DNA of 64,000 bases from Echinococcus granulosus (lineage: Eukaryota; Platyhelminthes; Cestoda; Cyclophyllidea; Taeniidae): the NCBI RefSeq assembly GCF_000524195.1, contig NW_020170407.1, positions 60,069-124,068 of the forward strand. Direction: 5' to 3'. Below, piece by piece: positions 23,045 to 36,600 of this stretch. How positions within the stretch are numbered: position 1 is the first letter of the stretch; each line of letters opens with the position of its first letter. Below the pieces are notes generated by a model. It saw only the letters and a list, made by a program, of their open reading frames with translations. It ran no database searches and was not told the origin of the DNA. A program made the translations under genes and the position numbers.

Positions 23045-26000
23045 TCATCCCACACCCGCCCTGTCCCTCTCCGCTCTGTGATCGACTTAGCCTCGTCACT
23101 CATTCTCGCCCCCTCTAGCCTCCGTTGTGTAGAGAAAAAAAAACTACTCTTCTTTGTCTCGTTCCCTCTCCAGCTCATGAGGAAAAATGAGAATCTTAAA
23201 GCACCTAGTCGCCTCCCCCCCCCCCCTCCTTACCTCTCCTCTAAGGTATATATTGTAAGTGATTTTGACATCCCATCTCCTTCCTTCCTCTCTCCCTCGT
23301 CCATCCCTCTATGTGATCTTTTGAAGCTGCGTATACTCACCCCTTTTATTTGATTTTTTTGTTCTTACGTCCCCTAACACTGGCTCAAATCCCGGTTGTT
23401 CTCTCTCTCCGTGTTTCTGTTTTGTTTGAGATGCGGGTCGCTAATTCAACAAGCGATTGTTTTCCCCTGTCTTACTTTTCTCCTTTCCTTTTTTTCTCTG
23501 AAAGCGCCTCCACTTTGTTCTCTCCTGTAATCCTCTTCCTCCTTCACCCTTTGCTCTACGTATCTCTCCACCTAACTATTCTCTCGAGTAATTTGTACAA
23601 AAAGCATTTTTCTGCAATTTTATCACCTTAGCAACAAGACTTTGACGATGATGGCTCTGTGACGGTGGTGGTGGTTTTGGCAGTAGGCTTGGTGTGCCAA
23701 GCTCCCTTGGGTGTGATGATGGTGCGTGATCCGCTCTCAACTCCTCTGTAAAAGTCGGTAAGTAAAGAAATGTACTTTTCCCGAGAAGGACTTTTCTCCT
23801 AGAACAAATCAACACTCCTGTTTGGTTGGTTGGTTGGTTGGCTGCTCTAATTTTGACGGGCGATTTTACTCGTGAGCTCTGCCACCTTTTGCCAATGGAC
23901 GATCAGACGGATTTACTCTTGGCGCATTCCACCTGCTTCCCATGTGCTGACGTTTTCCACCAGCAGGTTGAGCTGGAGGTGGTTTAAATCGCCCAGTAGG
24001 GGCTGGGGGCGGTAGGTGCTTTGCCTCCTTGGAATAGTTTATTCACAAAGGGGGAGCAGGGGAGAGGGATCATGGTGAAAGCTGAGACACGCAGCGAAGT
24101 GCTGTTACAAGTGGTATATGCTTCGTGTAGAACGACACAGTAAGCAACCGTCCTCCTTGCCGTTTGCATTCCTACCCAACGCTTGATCGCACTATTCCAC
24201 CCTAAGCATCACTAGGAGACCGGGAAAGTACTTTTTACTGGTTTATGTTTGTTTCCCTCGGAACGAAAAGGACTGGTGGTTGGCTCACCAATCATTCCCG
24301 CTACTTTTTACTTCCTCAAATGCCGAATAGTCAGAACTACCTTATAACTGTTGTCACCATCTTGGAGGTTTCCTCCAGCTGTCTTCCACTTATTCTGCTT
24401 GCATGCTTCCATAGCCAGAAATCGCCTCTGACACTCGGACGCCGCCAAGGTTAAGTGCCAATCGTGATTTTGATACGCCAATCTCTCACTACTTGTATGC
24501 AGACCTTTACCGATGACACCTTCTACTTCTCAAGCATCATTACATTCTATCTACGATGGAAAATTTACTTTTTTTGCTTTGGTCAACATTTGATAAGAGT
24601 GTTAAGCAAATTTTTGCAATTTCACACTTGAGAGCTTCTGCTTTCACGAGAATTCTTCCCTATGCAAATTCATTATTCTGCCTTTCCTTCCTGGTAGGAT
24701 ATTTCTGGTGATGAATTAAGGATACATTTGTGTTTCTACAACTTCTCAACAATCGACCTAGTAACCAATTTAGTTACAATTTGCTGTTTTGGAGCATTCT
24801 CACGTATGCGTGAACTCCTCAATTTCGTGAAAATAAAACAACCGTTTTGTAAGTGCACAGGGGACTGGGTCGAATACTTTCTTCGTCACCACCGTCATTC
24901 TATCCTCTCAAGCATATCTACGTGTTAAATGGAAGAGCGTGGTAAGACTTCGAAATAAAAAGTCGTGTCGGAATCTTGCGGCTTTTTTTCGGGTTGAATC
25001 AGAACACAAGGAAAGTTGTGTGATGAAACACCTCATATTGGTGAGCAGATGGTAGCAGAACAACTTTGTAGGGGAATGGAATAAGCATTTTGCACCCCTC
25101 AAGCATCATAATTGTCAAATTTGGTTAATATCTTAATCTAAGGAGCAGCCTAAACAAGCACAAGGGGAGTTAGTGCTGAGGAAGTAGATCCTAGTTATCT
25201 ATTGAGTGTCAGTAATATTAATTAAAATAATGTCAAAAACTTGGGTTTTGGAACTTAATTGTGAACGAATCATTTGATGGTCGACATCTTGCCCTCTCCG
25301 AAACAGATAAATCGCATCCTAATTGTCAACTAATTAAAAGCCTTCATCACCTTTACTCAGCTGAGGAGATTGGGCTGGAAGGGTCTAATGGTTCTACTGA
25401 ACTAAAAAATAGGTAATTAATTAACGCCCACCAGAGCGCCACACCAACTCATAAATGGTTTTGTATGCGGATGACGATCTCACACATGCGCACACTAACT
25501 GGAAACGGTTGAGGCGCGTTTATTTACAAAATACCTATTTTTGATAAATTTGCGCTTTTTTAACCGGTATCAAAGTTCACCTGGTGCGTGGGTAAAGAAG
25601 ACAACCCCAAAGTCTAACTTTAAAGCAACTGGAACAGTCTTGTGTGGGTAATTTTGTTCCATCTCTCGGTTCTACGCTGTGCTTGTCCACCCAGTCATTT
25701 AAACTGTCTAAAGAGCAAACGACATGCCGTAGATTATTTACTTAATTCAAAAGCGGATTTCTTACCAAATTCCCAAAGGAAGACACATAGACTTCAAAAG
25801 TTAAAGAATCCTCAGCTTCATAGGCTCATCTGGTAAACTTGAAACTCCATCGTAAAAATTAGTAGTAGTCTATTTACATATGCCATGGGGTCAGAGAATC
25901 ACCCTATCACTCTTCGTGCAGGGCACAGAGGTGATTGTCAAAACCCTAGATTGAAATGGTAATCAGTGATGGATTAACGTGTTTAGGGTTTCTCTTCGTC

Positions 26001-27654
26001 ATTTTTTAAAAAAAAATGTATATCTAGCCTGTGTAAACTTGAAGCCTTCAAGAATGAGGATACACATGGGTAGATTACCTTTTTTGGGGCAGGAGCTAGT
26101 CTAAAATCAGGAAAAGGAACATTGATAAAGGGAGGTTTTTTCTCCGCAAAGAAGAGAATGCAATTATAACTTGTCATTTGGGATATTCAAGTGGGTGAAA
26201 ACACGACTACCTCTCATAGCATTCGCTAGCAACCGCCCAACTCCACGAAATCCCACTTAACTGTATTCCATGAAATTTTTTCAACTGGCTTTTACCCCCA
26301 AAAATAGATTTTTTAATAAATAGTTGGCAAAAGGGGGGCGGTTTTTTCGAAAACAAAGACAGATGTTTAAACATTAGGGCAAATTAGTTAACATGGTATT
26401 TTTTTTGTTAACCTGACTTATCAATTCTAGCTCTGATAAGCTTGAATTCAAAATCAGAGTAGCATGCACAATGTGAACCCTTGGCATGCATTGTTGCATG
26501 TAATTTTATTAATCTAAAGTCATTAGAAGCAAGGTGACTTCTGCCTTGCTGAAGTCCGCAATTATCTCGGTAATCTAAGTGGATTATGCAAACCGTGCAG
26601 CGGAAGAGATTAGCCTCGCGAAAAATAGATGTTGTGGCTTTCACAGGCAAGAAGGCTCCATTACCGAGCAAGTTGCGCTATTAAAATCAATCTGATTTTG
26701 ATCGACAAACGCAAATTTAGTTGTTAATGCTCGAAGTCCAACTTACCACGCCTTGGAATTGCCATGGCAACTGTTGGCAACAAAAAGATAGGATGTGACA
26801 CTGCATGAACCCTAAAACAGAAATTTGCAAAAAAATATAGGATTTCTGATTAATTGATGGCTATCTGCAATAATTGTGAATTCCATGGCAGAAAGTTGAA
26901 ATATTCAACAATTTGCTTGCTGACATGGCTAATGCTTTGCTAAATTTAAAATTTAAAGAAGCATAGTCAAGCTCGAGTCGCTGAGCTTGAACTACTGCAT
27001 GTAATGAAAACAGAAATGCAAAAAGAATTTTATTCATTTGCATCAATTACCTTATACATTACTAGAATCATAGGACAAGATGCCTCCCAAAGCAAGGCCA
27101 TGGCACATAAGTCGAGCAGATAAATCGAATGCGTCTATATGTCAATTAAATGTTTGGGGAGACAAACATGAACTTATATCAGTTGGCGAAAGTAGATGTT
27201 ATAAAAAAGCAAAAACAATGCTGCAGGCTATGAGTTCTTATAATGTGCTGTAATTTTGACCAATTTTCACAAGTCAGCAGTGCATAAAACACGCTAAAAA
27301 TGCGATTCTTCCTTTTGTAAAGTCCAAAGCAAGAAAAAAAGCAGTTTGCTCGCTATATACTTCTGTACTATTTGCGTTTTACAGGAGTATCAGTGGGTAC
27401 AAAATCCAGTTTTACGATGCAACACCTTTTCATGGTACATTAATGCAAGATTAGGAAATCTCAACTCCGGAAGCTTCAGGACAATAATAAGACTGCCTGA
27501 AAGTAACTCCAGAATTATATTTTTTCCCTCTTCTAGGTTTAGGCTGGTTAAACAATTTAACTGATGCATAAATTTTGTTTGCCATTTTGATTGAAGTGTC
27601 AAGGTCTCCGCTTTATTTAAGCTTTGACTTTTTGACCTAAACTCAACGGGCTGG
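23045..27654. other. Intergenic region between G alpha-s and the lectin receptor (4.6 kb)
   Basis: No convincing exon on either strand. It contains pyrimidine-rich sequence after the G alpha-s stop (23045-23600, probably 3' UTR and flanking), a C run at 23215-23226, a TTGG tetranucleotide tract (23821-23841) and AT-rich DNA from 25100 on. The promoter of the lectin receptor should lie near the right end. Open frames of 60-90 codons occur at the background rate. Confidence 0.5.
23821..23841. repeat. (TTGG)n tetranucleotide microsatellite
   Basis: About five TTGG units in intergenic DNA. Confidence 0.85.
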
Positions 27655-30600
27655 ATGTTAACGAGGTTGGTAATTTGGCTTTCTCTGCTGTGCTGTGGGA
27701 TAGCTCATGGATCCCCAGACAGCAACTGCATTCAGAGTGGATCCTCAAGGTGGTGTTTCACGTTCTATTCGGAGCCAATGCCTTTCGGAGACGCGAATAG
27801 AAAATGTGAAGAAGTGAATTCCTCTCTTGCGACGGTTCCCAATCGTTACGTAAAAGAGTTTGTGCTAAATTATTTAAACAAGGTATGTAGCAAGTCTCTG
27901 AAAGATGCAGAAAAGTTTGCCTTTCGTTTTATTTGTACGCAAGTAAATTTTCAGTGTCTTTACCTTTTATTGTATTTTCACTGCTTTCCTTACAGTAAAT
28001 TATTTACTTTGAGGTAATTCCACCCTTACAGTAGTTGCTTACTTCGATGAAGAAATTCTTGGTTTGCTCAAATGTGGGTCCAATACTTCCCTTTATTCCG
28101 ATGTTCTTATTTAAAAGCATATGCAAATGTATTCTTTAGGAATGGGCTTTATTAGTCTTGGAAACATTTACTGCCCATAACCATGGCTTCTCCTTTTGGG
28201 GGATCTTTATAGACAAATAACCGAACCGAGACATTTTGGATTGGATTGCACTGGTCACACAGTATGCTTCGATGGATTTCGGGATACCCTGCTGTTGTGG
28301 ACGTCTTTTGGAATAAATCCTCCGAAGACTTGAGTTTTAAATGCGTTGTGGCATCAGCCGGTGGGTTTGTGATAAGCAAATATTCTGGGTTCTCTATTAA
28401 AAAGCGCTTTACCTTTTTTTTCTTATTAAAGATGGTCTATGGGACTCACGGGTGTGCACTGAACCTCATCCCTTTCTATGCAGCTCAGAAGTGAAGGATT
28501 CCACGGAATCTGTTCGTTTTCTGCCGCATTTTAAGTATGAATGTCCACGTAACTTCCATCTTGTGGGTCGCCGTTGCCTTCGCGTACGTTTTGCTGAAGG
28601 GAATGACAAAAATTCGTTCCATATGTGAACTACTCTCACTAGATGGTAATGCCACTGCGTAAACCTTGTTACCCTTTGTTTTAGTTCTTTTTCGATGAGA
28701 TGGCAACTCGGGCTGAAGCGGAATCCACGTGTACAGGCCTCGGCGCCTACCTCCCCACTATTCGATCATTCCGTGAGAATGGTACGTTTCATTCCTTTTC
28801 TTCTTCATATGGCCCACCCTTTTATCATGAAAGCTACAAGGAGATGTTTTTTTGCATGGGCTGTAAATTTTTTCTCAAATCTAGACATGCACACCACGGG
28901 GTTTCAGTTTCGTGTACTACCCAAACCAACCATACTCCCTCCCTAAATAGCATTTAAAATTTGTTAAGCATTAAAGTTGGCCCCTTTTTAGTTGCCTATA
29001 CATTTCTCCACCTGCCTATGAGCTGCTGCGCGAATAAATTCCGAATGAATGAAGGGTGCTATTCTTTACATCGGAGAAGTTTTTGTATGTGTAAATTTCC
29101 CTGAAAGTGCTCTGAGAACCAGTAATTTGCTTCTTTTTTGTTATTAAGCGCTCGTTTTCGTAGCATGGGCTGTTTAGCTAACGGTGCCATGTATTCTCTG
29201 CTCGAGGTGGTTTCTGCTCACCCAAAGGTCAGTTATTGTAATTTGCGATTTGATGCGTTTTTTAAGCTGAATTTAACACATTCAAGAGGAGAAATTACTT
29301 TTGTATTGTGCGAATTCCTCTGGGGGAGATCTCATTCATCTGTCGCAATTTCCAATGTCTCATTCCCTCCTGAATAGTAAAGAAGAAAAGGATAATTGCT
29401 ATTGTTTTTCATCCGAACTGCTCTTCATCTTGTCACATGGTTGACCAAAATTAGCATTTAATGACTTACAAGTGTGCTACCCTGCATGTGCTTAAAGGGT
29501 TTTGTAGGACTTTTGGTGCAGCATATTTTGCGGAGCTGTCGGAAGAGCGCTTACAGTGAAATCAAGCATTGAGAAAAAGTGTCTGTCAAAGTTTGAATTT
29601 AATGCAATCCTCTCTTTCGATTCGCTCATGCTGATGCGCAGATTACAGGCTGCCATTCTACGCTAAACACAGTGCTCCTACCACCTAAACAGGCTTTAGT
29701 ATTGTGCGAAACTAGGCTTCTAATGTCAACTGGTTGCACATGAGTCACAGACAAATGTGTGCCTCGTGCACTTTTTAGCTTCATCACTTGCTGCCTATAA
29801 AACAGCATGACCCAGAAAAAGTATTACAGATTCTGGAAAAGAGGCTAATAGCCCAATTTTGCTTAAATATTTATTGCGGCGATAGTTTTAAAAACGCCAC
29901 CTCCACCTCTTCATTTGTTCCGGTCTGTTGCTTTTGCTGTTAACGTTTTCCTCGAAATTTGCCACGCTATTATAATCTTTACAAACCCGATGGTTACTTA
30001 GCCGCCACTGTGGCGGCTCTTAAGGCATGCAAGCAAGGGCTGTTTGGAGTAAACCGGGATTTTTTGAGTGCATGGAAGATGAGAAGGGAGCCGCTTCCAA
30101 GGGAAGCAAGTTCACCTTAAAAACATTTGTCGGTACGACTTCACTATCGGTGGTAAAACGCTGATTTCTAAGATTGAAGTCAATTTCGTGACGTGACATT
30201 AAATTGTATCCCATTTAATTTGTAATGTGCGCGTAGGCTGCCCTCAGTGGACCATATCTGATGGTTTCATCCGTTAATGTGTGTGCCCATCTCTCGGAAC
30301 ACAACGTTAAAGTTCACTGTTTTATCTACGGCCTTGCTTGAAAGTGTTGCACCCCTCCGGGATAGTTATTAAACTGAGTTCCCAAACCTTCTAACCTGGT
30401 TCTTGTGTGTCTATCTGGCATCCTACCGGATAACCAATAGATGAAGACTTTAAGGCAGACGTCTTTGGTATCGACGTAATAAGCAGACGATAGAGGTACG
30501 GTCAGTGCGTACGCACCTGACTATAAGTGTTTTCAGTTATGCATAGTTATGGCAAGTGATTAGCCTTAACGTTTGAGTGATTGTCAGTACGTTGGGAGTA

Positions 30601-33600
30601 CATTTCTTGAGATGGGTCAATCAAGAAGGCCTGACCGGGAGCACCACTTCCAGGATTGGTCATCAACTTCAACTTCCCGAAAAGCGAATAGGTGCTTTTT
30701 TTTGGCCTTACAGGCATCCCCATCGGTGGTTGGGTGTCAGTACCCTACCATAGTGGTCATATGCCTTTGTTGTTAAAAAATTGCATTGTTTACCATTACT
30801 CACTACTTTATGCATACACACAGTCACTCGTCTGGCGCCTTGGTTAAGGGTGTCCGAGCCGGCCCACGCATATCTGTGCGTACTACTAATAGTGATGACA
30901 AGTCAGCCTTGACATTCATCACCGTGGTGTAACGCCCTGGCGGCACGCCCTTCTATGGTGTAGATGTAAAAAGACAACTTAAAATTTGGGTTAACTGGCT
31001 CTCACGTAATTTTCACATTGATGCGCACCCCAGTTGACCTCGTGTTTTATGCTTATTCGTTTTCCATGCAGACCTTCTCGTGGCCATGTTGGCCGACCAT
31101 CCTTCAACTTTCTGGCTTGGTCTGAGCTATGGGGCTAACGGCCATTGGTGGGCAAATTCGGGTGAGACAGAAGTAGCTTTCACCAACTGGATGGCGGGTG
31201 AACCCAGTGGAGACATCTCGGTATGTATTGTAGCGTGATACATTCCTGTTTTTTTTTAACGTGTTTGTGTGCATTTTATCGCCACTTGCCACAGGCATGA
31301 ACAGGTCTCTGTCAGGCGAGAGGTTTGTGCTCTAGACACCCAATGTGCTTTAACGCTGGATTCAAAAAACTTTTCTTGAAATACAGGTCTCTTTTGGCTC
31401 TCGGGCTCGATATTTGAAATCTATCTACTTCGTTATCTGTCTGCGAGTTTGATGTACTCGGCTTTAAAAAGTGTGTTCCCATTTAGGTTTTAATTCAACT
31501 CATAAGCCCTCATTGCTTATGTTGCCGTGGACACACCAATCAAATGCTGTCATCTGCAAGCTTAACGTAGTCAATGCTTTTCAGAAGTTGTCCCACTATG
31601 TAATTGCGTAGCCCTGACCGCCCCTTGAATGTTTTAATATACACATACTGGTTTGAAGATGGCTTCATTTCTAGCGCGCAGAAGGGCTGTAAGGCTAGTA
31701 TCAGGTCCTCGTATTGTCGAGTCCTTTATTTTCGGCTCTCTCAGCAACGATTAATCTTCGGAACTGGCTGATAATGTGGTCAAGGGTGGTGTAAAGAGTT
31801 GTGAGGCAATGATGGGAATTAGCCATGGTAGGATTGTGGTACATCTGCGTAGAGCATTGCTTAAGGCCGTGCTCGTTTGCCTATCGCTTTTCTGGCTCCT
31901 CGGCACTTCGTTCTCCTTTCCACTCTATTGCCATTCTAGAGACATCCTCCTCCCTCTTGCTGGTTACCCAACATGGTTTAAAACCTAAGTTGGGGATACT
32001 TTTTGAAAAACCCATGACTTTTCCTCGATCTTTCTGCTATAGGGCTGAACCACTTAAAAGCAAGTCATCCCCAAAGTATCCTTGAGGCGGTAATAGATAC
32101 TAGGTATATTTCTTCAAGGTATCTCCAAAGCTGTTATCAGGGATATGAATTTGAAAGTGGTTTTATCATCAGCGCATTGAACGAATAGATGGCTAATTGA
32201 AAATGCGGTAGTGCACAAACCTATGAATGGCGTCGCCTTTTTAGAACAACTGCACCGTAATCCACACGGACTTGTACTTTTTGGGCAAATGGAGTGAGGT
32301 CAACTGCTTGTCCACGGCCCATTTCGTGTGTGAAGCTGAGCCCAGTAAGCCTGTTTCTCTCATTGTCCCTCTCCATCCGCCCTTGTCCACACTTCGTTTC
32401 CTCCATTTTTCCAGAGCTGGTGCCTGCTCATGCCGACAGTCATCTCCATGGAGGCCTCTTCGTGCAGGGTCGTTGTTCCAGCGGTTTCTATGAGTATCGC
32501 AGCGCCTGCTATATGATTATTGATCTGCCTCCTGAGGTCACACGGACTTCCAGCCTGAGCTCAGATTCTGTCACTATGGCATGTCAGAATACGGTGTTGG
32601 ATGTAGACTGTAGCCCTTCAAATGTTGGCGGTGTTCTCTGCCCCATGGTCGCGTCACCGCGCGATCAATTCGATGCAGCATTCTTACGTTCCCTCGTTGA
32701 CAAGTTCGCCCACCCTCCCAATGCGGCGTGGGTCGGCCTCAAGGCCGATCGAAGCCACGTTTATGTACGTTCTCTCATAATCTACTGCGCGGAGGTGGCA
32801 TTTGTCTCAAACTGTGACTTTTACATTCACAACATAAAAAGGCATGCTAACGATACAACACCACAGTAATGGATGCCAAATCTGGCTTTTCACCACTGCT
32901 AATCTTCCGCGCTCATATGACTGGATCAAGGTCATAGGCCAGTGACTGTGCGTGCATGGTTACAATGGCGAGTGGTGGCGATCAGTGCAATCTTTTGTTG
33001 ACTAAGGCGTAAAACCGCAACCTGTCAATATTTACTTGCAGCCACAAAGGGCATAAAGCACACAGGTAGGGTACTAACACGCTATACTGACCCAACCACC
33101 CATCAGCAATATATCTGTTTGATTGGTGTTAACGTTACGGGGATGCTTAGTGCTGATCGCGGTTGTGGTGGTTCCTGTCGTTCCTGTTCCACAGCTCATA
33201 TCCCAGCAATCATTTGGTGCTGTGCATATTAAACCAAGGTGTGGGACGCATGTCTGATCTTGAACAACTAACGGAAGCATAGCCACCTACCGTGTGGCGT
33301 GATCACACTGGTAACTTGGACACTCAACAAAATGTGACTGTTTAGGAGCGTTTGCGATAGTATGCGATGGGTGTGAAGACAACTTTCCGTCCTTTACCAT
33401 GGCAAAGTAGTTGAATGCTACACTGTGTTGTGGGAGCGTTCCGCTGAAGAATGGACCAGGCCTCCTAAATACACTATTTACAGTTGACGCAACCCGAATA
33501 TATTATTTTATTCCGAAATTAAAACGATCACGAAAGTGGACATTAGCCCAGGCAAACGTTTTTGCAACATTGACAAAGCAAAACACACCCTTCCACTATG

Positions 33601-36600
33601 GTTTTTTCGTTCTGATAAATCTTTTTCTTATTCACCCCTGTATTAGTCCAACATTGCTTCCTTTTCAGTCGGACATACCGAAATTTTTGGAATCGACGAA
33701 CCTTCTTAATTACAGTATCCTGAATGCCCTCAGCAATTCGATCGTCTGCTTTTCCTTGCACGCGGATAAGATGCTCCTCTCCAATAACCCTTGTGACTCC
33801 CACTTGGCTGCTCTGTGTGGCTATGAGCTGGACGCACGTCCACTTCTACCTTCCTGGCCACAAATTCCCGATGTTAAACCCGAAGTGCTGAAGTGTCCGG
33901 GTGATGCTTGGAAGCTCTTCGACACAAACTGTTACCGTCTGGAAGGCGCTGGCAATGAAGGTCGGAGTTGGCACGATGCAGAGCTGGCCTGCATTCAATT
34001 TGGTGGACATTTGACCTCAATCGCCTCCATGACTGAAGACAACTTCGTGCGCTCCCTTCTCCCCACCACGCAGCCTCTCAAACCCTGGATCGGTCTGAAA
34101 GTGCTCAGTGAGTAGAGGACAGGGGTGGGGTGGATTTCGGTGCCGTATGTTTAGGAAATTCTCCTTTTACTACAAATCGCCTTTTTCTTTGTTTCAGCAA
34201 AAATCAGTAAGAATGAGTGGAGGGTCAGATTTTGCACCCAATTTTTTGGCATTTTGCATGCTTCGTGACACCGGTCGTTACTGTTACAGTTTTCACTGCT
34301 TTCCCCTATTCAATACTACTTAAGAGCCACTTCAGAGACCATCCTCTGATTGTAGTCGATGCAGGTGAGGACGGAAGTACGGTGGTTAAGTGGTCGGATG
34401 ACAGTCCGGTTAACCATTTACCGCTCTACGTGGACGGACACGGCGAGGGAGACGAGGAGTGCTTTCAACTGGGCAGTGTGCAAGGTAAGCAGTTTTGGAC
34501 ACGGGCCAATGGATGCGAGGAACTCGCGCCCTTTGTTTGCAAGACGCCTGCTTTCCCCATCTCCGTGGAGTGGAAACCTCAGGGATCGGGTGAGTGTTAA
34601 ACGTTTTTCTCCGTGTCACTTATATGTGACACTCTTTTTTTTAATCCTTTCTCACGTGTTATTTATCAGTTTAAAATAACCGGTTGCATCAAATGTGTGT
34701 TGCAAACATATCGCTTGCTTTTAAAATGATAAAATAGATGTGGAGCATTTCCAGACCGAGGAGAATTTCATCTTTTGTTCCTTGAGAAGCAGTTAAATCG
34801 GCAGAAGAACTATTAACAACTTGTTTATTGTTAAACTGCAGTGGTGCAGATTTTGTAACACTTTATCCACTTATCTTGGCAGCCATTAATGTAGTGAGTA
34901 GTTCTAGTGGCACTGGTGACCTCTGAAGGCGTTACCAGGTTCACGATGGTGAATTCAAGTCAGGCTTGGACGTCTACAGAAGAGTGCATTTTTTTGGAGT
35001 TCCAGCTGTTTCGGTTTTTCCGTATGGTTTCCTGCCGCATTTCCTCGCTTATTGCAACTTTTGAATAATTTGTGCGAATCCTTGTCTGTACGCCTGGACC
35101 CTGCTGGAACAGGTTACTTCGCTTTATAAATGCTGACTTCCAATGTGCTTCTTTAGAGGCCTACACGGGCGGTAATTACACACACACTGTGTGCCTTCGC
35201 TTTTAGCAAGAGGTCAAGCTCTCATGTGGTTAGGCGCGATGTTTTGACTGTGGAATTGTGAATTATAATTTGGCTCAAACGGTTATCGTGCAATTGCATA
35301 CGGAAGACTTGGAGGACGTTGTTGGAATGTGGGACGCGGGTGAAGAGTTATATCTCACTGGACCTTGCTCCTCAGCACTTTCTAGCATTGAAAACAGGAT
35401 TACCACTGTGAGCGTGCGTTCAAAGCTAGAGATAGTCACACTTGTCAATTATACTCCCCACTTTTGGCATTTTCGTTGAAGAGTAGGCCACGTTCTACAG
35501 TGGGCATATTTTCCTTGCCAGCTGTTATCAATGAGAAGATATCCTCCGGCGCAAAGCGCATAAGATTGAGTTGTCTCATTGGAAGAGTGATTATCAATAT
35601 TAATTATTGTCCATTTTGCGTTGCTTTGTTCGCTCCTTTCCCTTCTGTAAGATTTGACCCTTCTGTTCGAATCATTTCTGCCTTTTGATTACCATCGTAC
35701 TACCACATTTACTAGTTTGGACAGCAGAGCACGGCCATACTTGCGGTTTGGATGTGTTCTTAGTTAAAGTAAGATGCATACATACACAAACATCTCCTAC
35801 GCCAGCATCGTCATAGACCACAGGTTGTGTGCTCTTCCAATCGACAGTTTTTTAGCATGCTTTGACCTCGGTGTGATCCGGTTACTTCACTTGTTTCCAT
35901 TTCGAGCCGCCTAATGTAACTCGCTTTGCCAATATTGCTGTTATTACTGGTTCCATGTGAGATCGGTCGCTCACTCCGCAAATTGCATGGAAGGCACGTC
36001 AAATTTAACGAACTCAACTACCTCCCTGTTACGGTGTTTTTTTTCCGTGTTCTTCCCTTGTCGTTCACTTAAGCTAGTGAGCCTAAGTTGTTGCTGCTTA
36101 ACCAAGCCACCTACCAAGTGACGGTAAGCAACATGCTTGGGCAATACTTTTAAGTCATTCTTGGTCTTTTGCGACCAGGAAGACTGAATCAAATTTCTAC
36201 CCTGAGCTCCATTTTACTGTTGTGGGGGTCAACTAACGACCGGGAAGGTACGCGTAGCTAAGCGTAGAGTTGAAACAGCACAACCTTATCAGGAGTGTTG
36301 ACCTTGACACTTCCTCCGATTCCTTCTCTCCATTGACCAGCACAAAAAGTGAATTCAACCCTGAGGCAGGGGAGACTATATAGTGCTTCTCAATAGCATT
36401 TGGAAGACTTCCATATAGATTTCATGTTCCCTATCCTCTTCTCGAAAGTGTTTCACATCATACATCGTTCTTACCCCCCTCGCACCTAGTTGGAGTACTT
36501 GCTGAAGATCGAAATCCCATTGAATGAGGCCTACATTGTACGGTGACCACTATGAGGGCCTTCTTGATCTCATTTTGCATCTAAGTTTTTTATCAGGTTC

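Noticed and set aside
29138..29377. Possible extra exon in lectin-receptor intron 4 (frame containing YSLLEVVSAHPK)
   Set aside because: It does not fit the required phase, and the flanking exons already complete domain 2 exactly as in domains 6 and 10.
35258..35479. Frame ending HFWHFR, similar to HFWHF in lectin domain 9
   Set aside because: The similarity is limited to five residues, with no lectin cysteines and no usable splice sites.
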